IMG/VR virus record: IMGVR_UViG_3300032677_000163
Span: 1-23,326 of that record
Strand: one strand, 5' to 3'
Source of the DNA: a virus
Length of the DNA: 23,326 nucleotides
Position numbers and translations under genes: made by a program. Every line of letters begins with the position of its first letter. Position 1 is the first letter of the stretch. This document shows positions 20,437 to 23,326 of this stretch, piece by piece. Under the pieces are notes generated by a model. That model saw only the letters and a list, made by a program, of their open reading frames with translations, made no database searches and was not told where the DNA came from.

Positions 20437-21152
20437 GTATATTTAGCTTTTAGGATTAGCATCCCACCGGAGCGTTCAAACCCAGTTATAGTTATCCGGC
20501 CATTGCGCGGAAGCACAACCTCTTTTTCATTGCCATAACGGCCAACTCCTAAAGTCTTTTTTACGTCGAACCTCCGCGTACCGGCAGGTGACTCGATTTG
20601 GAACACTGCGCTATTTTTGTAGTCCGGCTTCTTTGGATCAAGAGACCCAGAAGCAAATGTTTTCGCAACATTCAAATCATCGGTTGTGCTTACCCACCCG
20701 CCTTCCTTGAATGATTTTCCAACTAATTTTTCTGGATGATTTACATCAATATCCATTTGAGAAACGGTATGCACGCCACGGTAGGTAGTCCTGGCTTCCT
20801 TCGACGGGGGGATTGTTTCCCATGCCTTGTCGAGATCGTGCATAAGTTTGTCGCCAATGGACTTCTGTCGATCACCTAATTGATTACGTTCCCCCCTCGC
20901 TACAGCATTAGCGTAACGGAAGTTCACCCCAGTATATTCTTCAAGCGCCTTTTCGTCTGATGGGGTTCTGCTTCTTGTTGAAGCAGAAGTAGGTTCCTCA
21001 TTAAAATTAGAAGAACCGGAACCCCCTGAACCGAATTGGCCGTTTTCTGCCCGAGGGTGGTCACTTTCTTCCCATTGAATATCCCAAGCGGCAACATCCC
21101 GCATATCCTGAGCAGCGGCGTCCATCGCCGTTGAGAATAAAATCTTTGCCAC
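20433..21152 (-). CDS. Phage ADP-ribosyltransferase (R-S-E class), probably virion-carried
   Basis: This 239-aa protein starts with GTG behind GAGGAA. Residues 1-30 include TAMDAAAQ at 8-15. Residues 31-44 read DHPRAENGQFGSGG, a linker motif often seen in phage head proteins. Residues 66-239 look like an ADP-ribosyltransferase exoenzyme domain: Arg125 in 'TTYRGVH', Ser155-Thr156-Thr157 in 'GGWVSTTDDLNVAKTF', and Glu209/Glu211 in 'GNEKEVVLPRNGRITITG'. The R, ST(S/T) and ExE set is that of arginine-type ADP-ribosyltransferases. It would transfer ADP-ribose from NAD+ to a host protein. Between portal and MuF genes, it is likely packed in or on the head and injected, like T4 Alt. Target and packaging are inferred. 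Confidence 0.83.
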   Translation of the reverse strand: MAKILFSTAMDAAAQDMRDVAAWDIQWEESDHPRAENGQFGSGGSGSSNFNEEPTSASTRSRTPSDEKALEEYTGVNFRYANAVARGERNQLGDRQKSIGDKLMHDLDKAWETIPPSKEARTTYRGVHTVSQMDIDVNHPEKLVGKSFKEGGWVSTTDDLNVAKTFASGSLDPKKPDYKNSAVFQIESPAGTRRFDVKKTLGVGRYGNEKEVVLPRNGRITITGFERSGGMLILKAKYT

Positions 21153-21200
21153 AGGAAATTCCTCAAATCTAGCTGCGTTAAAAATTGAAAGGTTTAAAGC

Positions 21201-21302
21201 TCAAAGATAAGTTTCAGTAAGATAGGCACCCGTGACATCCGGGAAACGCTCTTTGTTGTTCAGAATTCTATCCCGCTCGCGGATAGCCTCATTGACGTGC
21301 AG
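21201..21302 (-). other. Possible short coding segment (33 codons, no standard start)
   Basis: Directly after and slightly overlapping the 92-aa gene, a +1 frame is open from a TGA upstream to the TGA at 21203-21201. From a CTG preceded at once by GGAGGA it reads LHVNEAIRERDRILNNKERF and then PDVTGAYLTETYL. The composition is protein-like, but the frame has no ATG, GTG or TTG. It could be a frameshifted C-terminus of the 92-aa protein, a CTG-started peptide, or decayed sequence. The remainder of 21153-21288 holds only the ribosome binding site of the next gene. Confidence 0.35.
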
Positions 21303-21567
21303 TCCTCCGTGACAATAACCAGTTCATGGCAGCTTCCTTGCTTTCAAAGCGACCACTGATGGGGGTCTGATGGTTACCACGAACGATGTACCAGCCACCA
21401 AGCAACTTATTGTATACGATCTTAGCATCGCGGGTCATGGTTTTGTCGGCGTCGATGTTTACGTCGCCGCTCATGTTGATCTTCGACATCTTGTCCCTTG
21501 CCCCCATCCGCGTGCGTGCCGCAAGCATCTGCTTGGCGGCTGCGGCGATGGTCTGCGCCGCAAACAT
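21289..21567 (-). CDS. Small head-region protein of unknown function (92 aa)
   Basis: This 92-aa protein begins MFAAQTIAAAAKQMLAARTR, a helical basic segment. Residues 38-46 read IDADKTMTR, encoded by an exact 26-bp copy of a stretch in the gene upstream. The C-terminal part ('LLGGWYIVRGNHQTPISGRF' then 'ESKEAAMNWLLSRR') looks like a small alpha/beta domain of the 'G.WY.VRG.HQTPISGRF.....A..WL' type that I recall from phage small proteins without named function. The ribosome binding site before ATG is weak. The start is 14 bases after the preceding stop. Confidence 0.65.
   Translation of the reverse strand: MFAAQTIAAAAKQMLAARTRMGARDKMSKINMSGDVNIDADKTMTRDAKIVYNKLLGGWYIVRGNHQTPISGRFESKEAAMNWLLSRRTARQ
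21428..21453 (-). repeat. 26-bp exact direct repeat, copy 1 (in 92-aa gene)
   Basis: Positions 21428-21453 and 21718-21743 are identical over 26 bases and encode DADKTMTR plus GA of the next codon in both genes, in the same reading frame. Confidence 0.9.
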
Positions 21568-21581
21568 CGACTAGTTGACCG

Positions 21582-21977
21582 TCATTCGTTTGGAATACCG
21601 CGACCGTTTTTCGCGGTGCGAAACCCAAGTTCCCAATCGGAAAAGCCCATACTTCCTTTAGTATAAGGATTGTCCGATTCTTTTTTCCCGGCTTTAAACG
21701 CTTTCCAGCCTTCGCGTTCGCGGGTCATGGTTTTGTCGGCGTCCATCGCATGGCCAGCTTCCTTGAGCTTGCTCTTCAGGAAAGCAATTTCATCATCCCG
21801 CTCGGCACGCGCGCGAGCATATTCGGCTTTGAACTTCTTTGCCTGAAGCTGGAAAATCCGAGCCTTGATGCTTTCGGGATCATCCAAGGAACCATCGCTG
21901 CCGAATGAAATGCGCGGCGACTGCTTGAACCCGGAACGGCGCATCAATTCATCAGCGAGGTCTCTGTGCTGTGTCAT
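21582..21977 (-). CDS. Small protein with Rmf/CrpP-like C-terminal domain
   Basis: This 131-aa protein starts with ATG immediately after the portal stop (TAAATG). Residues 32-75 are a charged helix ('ESIKARIFQLQAKKFKAEYA', 'ERDDEIAFLKSKLKEAG'), possibly a coiled coil. Residues 77-86 read AMDADKTMTR, the 26-bp repeat stretch. Residues 89-121 read 'EGWKAFKAGKKESDNPYTKG' then 'SMGFSDWELGFR', which matches the ribosome modulation factor / CrpP pattern: 'G..A...G......PY......W..G'. In bacteria Rmf dimerises and silences ribosomes. Here the domain is attached to a head-gene protein, so its target is unknown. Assignment is from motif spacing only. Confidence 0.65.
   Translation of the reverse strand: MTQHRDLADELMRRSGFKQSPRISFGSDGSLDDPESIKARIFQLQAKKFKAEYARARAERDDEIAFLKSKLKEAGHAMDADKTMTREREGWKAFKAGKKESDNPYTKGSMGFSDWELGFRTAKNGRGIPNE
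21718..21743 (-). repeat. 26-bp exact direct repeat, copy 2 (in Rmf-like gene)
   Basis: This is the second copy of the 26-base sequence at 21428-21453; the copies start 290 bases apart. It sits just before the Rmf-like domain. Confidence 0.9.
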
Positions 21978-23326
21978 TTAGGCAGTCTCTTCTTCGTTTT
22001 GCTCTTCCGGGAGCGGTTGGGTGTCTTCGTCAGTTTCGTCTTCGTCTCCGTCGGTGATGCTTTCACTTTCGGTAATGTTTTCTTGGAGAGGCTCATCGGC
22101 TTCTGGGAGAATGTCGGGATCGATAGGACCATAGGGGGATTCGGGCTCCTTCGAAATTCGAGCACGAACTTCTTCAGGCGCAAGAACAGACTTGTCAATG
22201 TAGAGCGCATCGGTGTTCGCTTCCGTGTTCCGCATTTCCGCGATCGACTTTTCGTCCATCTCCCAAAGCGGTTCATAAACGAACGACAGCTCAGGATCGA
22301 CTTCGCCCCAAAGATTTATCTGCGCAAGACGGAATATCGTGTGCAGGTGCGGGCTGAAAAACTTCTCTTGATACGCATGAATGGTATCATAGAACGAACG
22401 GATTTCTCCGTCGCTCGATGCATTCAAACCGGAAGGCGTGATGCCAAGTAGCTTGATCAGAGGAATGCGGCTGATCGAAGCCATGTGTTCTTGCGCTTGC
22501 GCCTGAAGATGATCCAAGCCACTCAGCGGCGCGGACACATTCTGGAAATCCTCGGTGTCTTTGTTGAGCACCATGGTCGCGCGATTGTTGCGCAAATTGT
22601 TGAACAGATCGACGCGATCGAGCAAACCAGAACCGGGGGCTTGCGATCCTGCCATGACAACCTGCATGTCAGTCTTCAGCACCATGGTGCTGAACGCCTG
22701 AATCAAGGCGTTGACGGATTGGCGGGTCTGCAGCCAGTTCCGCACATAGGGTAGTGCGATTTGAGTGCGACTGAGCCCGCCAAAGGAGAATGCCGGTTTG
22801 AGAAGATCAGGGACAGGCATTGAAATGAAAGTCAGGAAGCGCGAGCGATGCACTTCCTTCCCCATCACGAACCACGTTTCCGGATCGTACCATCCAGCTT
22901 TCAGCGGATCGTTCGCGTTGTAATTCGTGGGATAAGACCAGACCGGCTCGATGTAACGCAGCGTGCGCAGCGAGCCTTGCTTGAGCTTTTTCTTCGTTAA
23001 GTCTGTCGTTCCGTCACCGAGGTTGGTTTTCAGCTCGTCGCGATCGTCAACATCACCAGTGTCGATGAAGATGTGCGAGCGACCAAACCAGCCGTCAAGC
23101 TCCGAAACAGTTTGAAACATCTCGCGCACGCGGAGGCGTTTGAATTCATCCTCAAGCTCCTTGACGCGATCTCCCTTGCTCGCATCCTCAGTGGAGGACT
23201 GGATCTTGATCCACTTGCGCGTGGCTTCCGTCGAGATCACTTCGCTGATGAGGCGAAACTCAGGGATCTGCGCCAGCAGCGACAGATAATTATATCCCAT
23301 GAAGGCCATGCCTTCATTGAAGATCG
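21978..23326 (-). CDS. Portal protein (DUF1073-type), 5' end beyond window
   Basis: The frame is open to the right edge: in-frame codons (I F N E G) precede the first visible Met at 23309, so the true start is probably outside and the 443 residues seen are not the full protein. Landmarks (numbering from that Met): 'ISEVISTEATRKWIKIQSS' at about 22-40, 'GWFGRSHIFIDTGDVDD' at about 73-89, 'PLKAGWYDPETWFVMGKEVHRSRFLTF' at about 135-161, 'ISRIPLIKLLGITPSGLNASSDGEIRSFYDTI' at about 284-315. These are typical of DUF1073 portals. The last ~50 residues are very acidic. It forms the 12-fold DNA gate of the capsid. No nuclease or anti-CBASS domain is seen. Confidence 0.88.
   Translation of the reverse strand, partial: IFNEGMAFMGYNYLSLLAQIPEFRLISEVISTEATRKWIKIQSSTEDASKGDRVKELEDEFKRLRVREMFQTVSELDGWFGRSHIFIDTGDVDDRDELKTNLGDGTTDLTKKKLKQGSLRTLRYIEPVWSYPTNYNANDPLKAGWYDPETWFVMGKEVHRSRFLTFISMPVPDLLKPAFSFGGLSRTQIALPYVRNWLQTRQSVNALIQAFSTMVLKTDMQVVMAGSQAPGSGLLDRVDLFNNLRNNRATMVLNKDTEDFQNVSAPLSGLDHLQAQAQEHMASISRIPLIKLLGITPSGLNASSDGEIRSFYDTIHAYQEKFFSPHLHTIFRLAQINLWGEVDPELSFVYEPLWEMDEKSIAEMRNTEANTDALYIDKSVLAPEEVRARISKEPESPYGPIDPDILPEADEPLQENITESESITDGDEDETDEDTQPLPEEQNEEETA

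Noticed and set aside
21978-23326. Anti-CBASS nuclease fused to the DUF1073 portal
   Set aside because: Some portal genes of this class carry or neighbour such a domain, but no paired H-x-T/S phosphoesterase motifs are seen in the visible part.

Overview
The window is a tailed-phage (or prophage) virion-structure region. Every convincing gene is on the minus strand, so the genes run from the right edge to the left edge. A DUF1073-type portal, a DUF2213-type maturation protease, a DUF2184-type capsid, a DUF3383-type tail sheath, a separate tail tube and a full baseplate set together indicate a myovirus with a contractile tail. These assignments rest on recognising protein families by eye; no database search was run. 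The host cannot be named. No integrase, att site, terminase, lysis cassette, tRNA or replication gene is visible.

Head region (about 14361-23326): partial portal; a small protein with an Rmf/CrpP-like C-terminus; a 92-aa protein; an ADP-ribosyltransferase with R, STT and ExE motifs; a MuF-type head morphogenesis protein; a small HTH protein; a 64-aa unknown; a 913-aa fusion of an HExxH metallopeptidase-like domain, amphipathic repeats, a DUF2213 protease and a lysine/acid-rich scaffold; a cement protein; and the major capsid protein. A strong hairpin follows the capsid gene.

Neck and tail region (about 5567-14284): an unknown conserved head protein, a DUF4054 connector, a gp10-like completion protein, a decoration-like protein, a stopper-like neck protein, a small structural protein, the neck terminator, sheath, tube, a tail assembly chaperone with a clear -1 frameshift extension, and a tape measure protein carrying a GH108-type muramidase domain.

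Baseplate region (1-5567): a conserved baseplate protein, plug, hub, Gp138-like spike, gp46/gp25-like wedge, baseplate J, DUF2612 protein and the N-terminus of a tail fibre cut by the left edge. These genes overlap by 1 to 4 bases (TGATG, TAATG, ATGA), so translation is probably coupled.

The most interesting points are: (1) one beta-rich, Gly/Thr/Ser-rich module of about 55-70 residues occurs eight times in four unrelated virion proteins (cement, neck terminator, sheath, baseplate J); (2) a likely virion-delivered effector cluster lies between portal and MuF (ADP-ribosyltransferase, Rmf-like protein and a partner sharing an exact 26-bp repeat); (3) the maturation protease is fused to a metallopeptidase-like domain and to a scaffold that has its own strong internal ribosome binding site; (4) an unannotated 75-residue chaperone extension lies behind a T TTT TTC slippery site.
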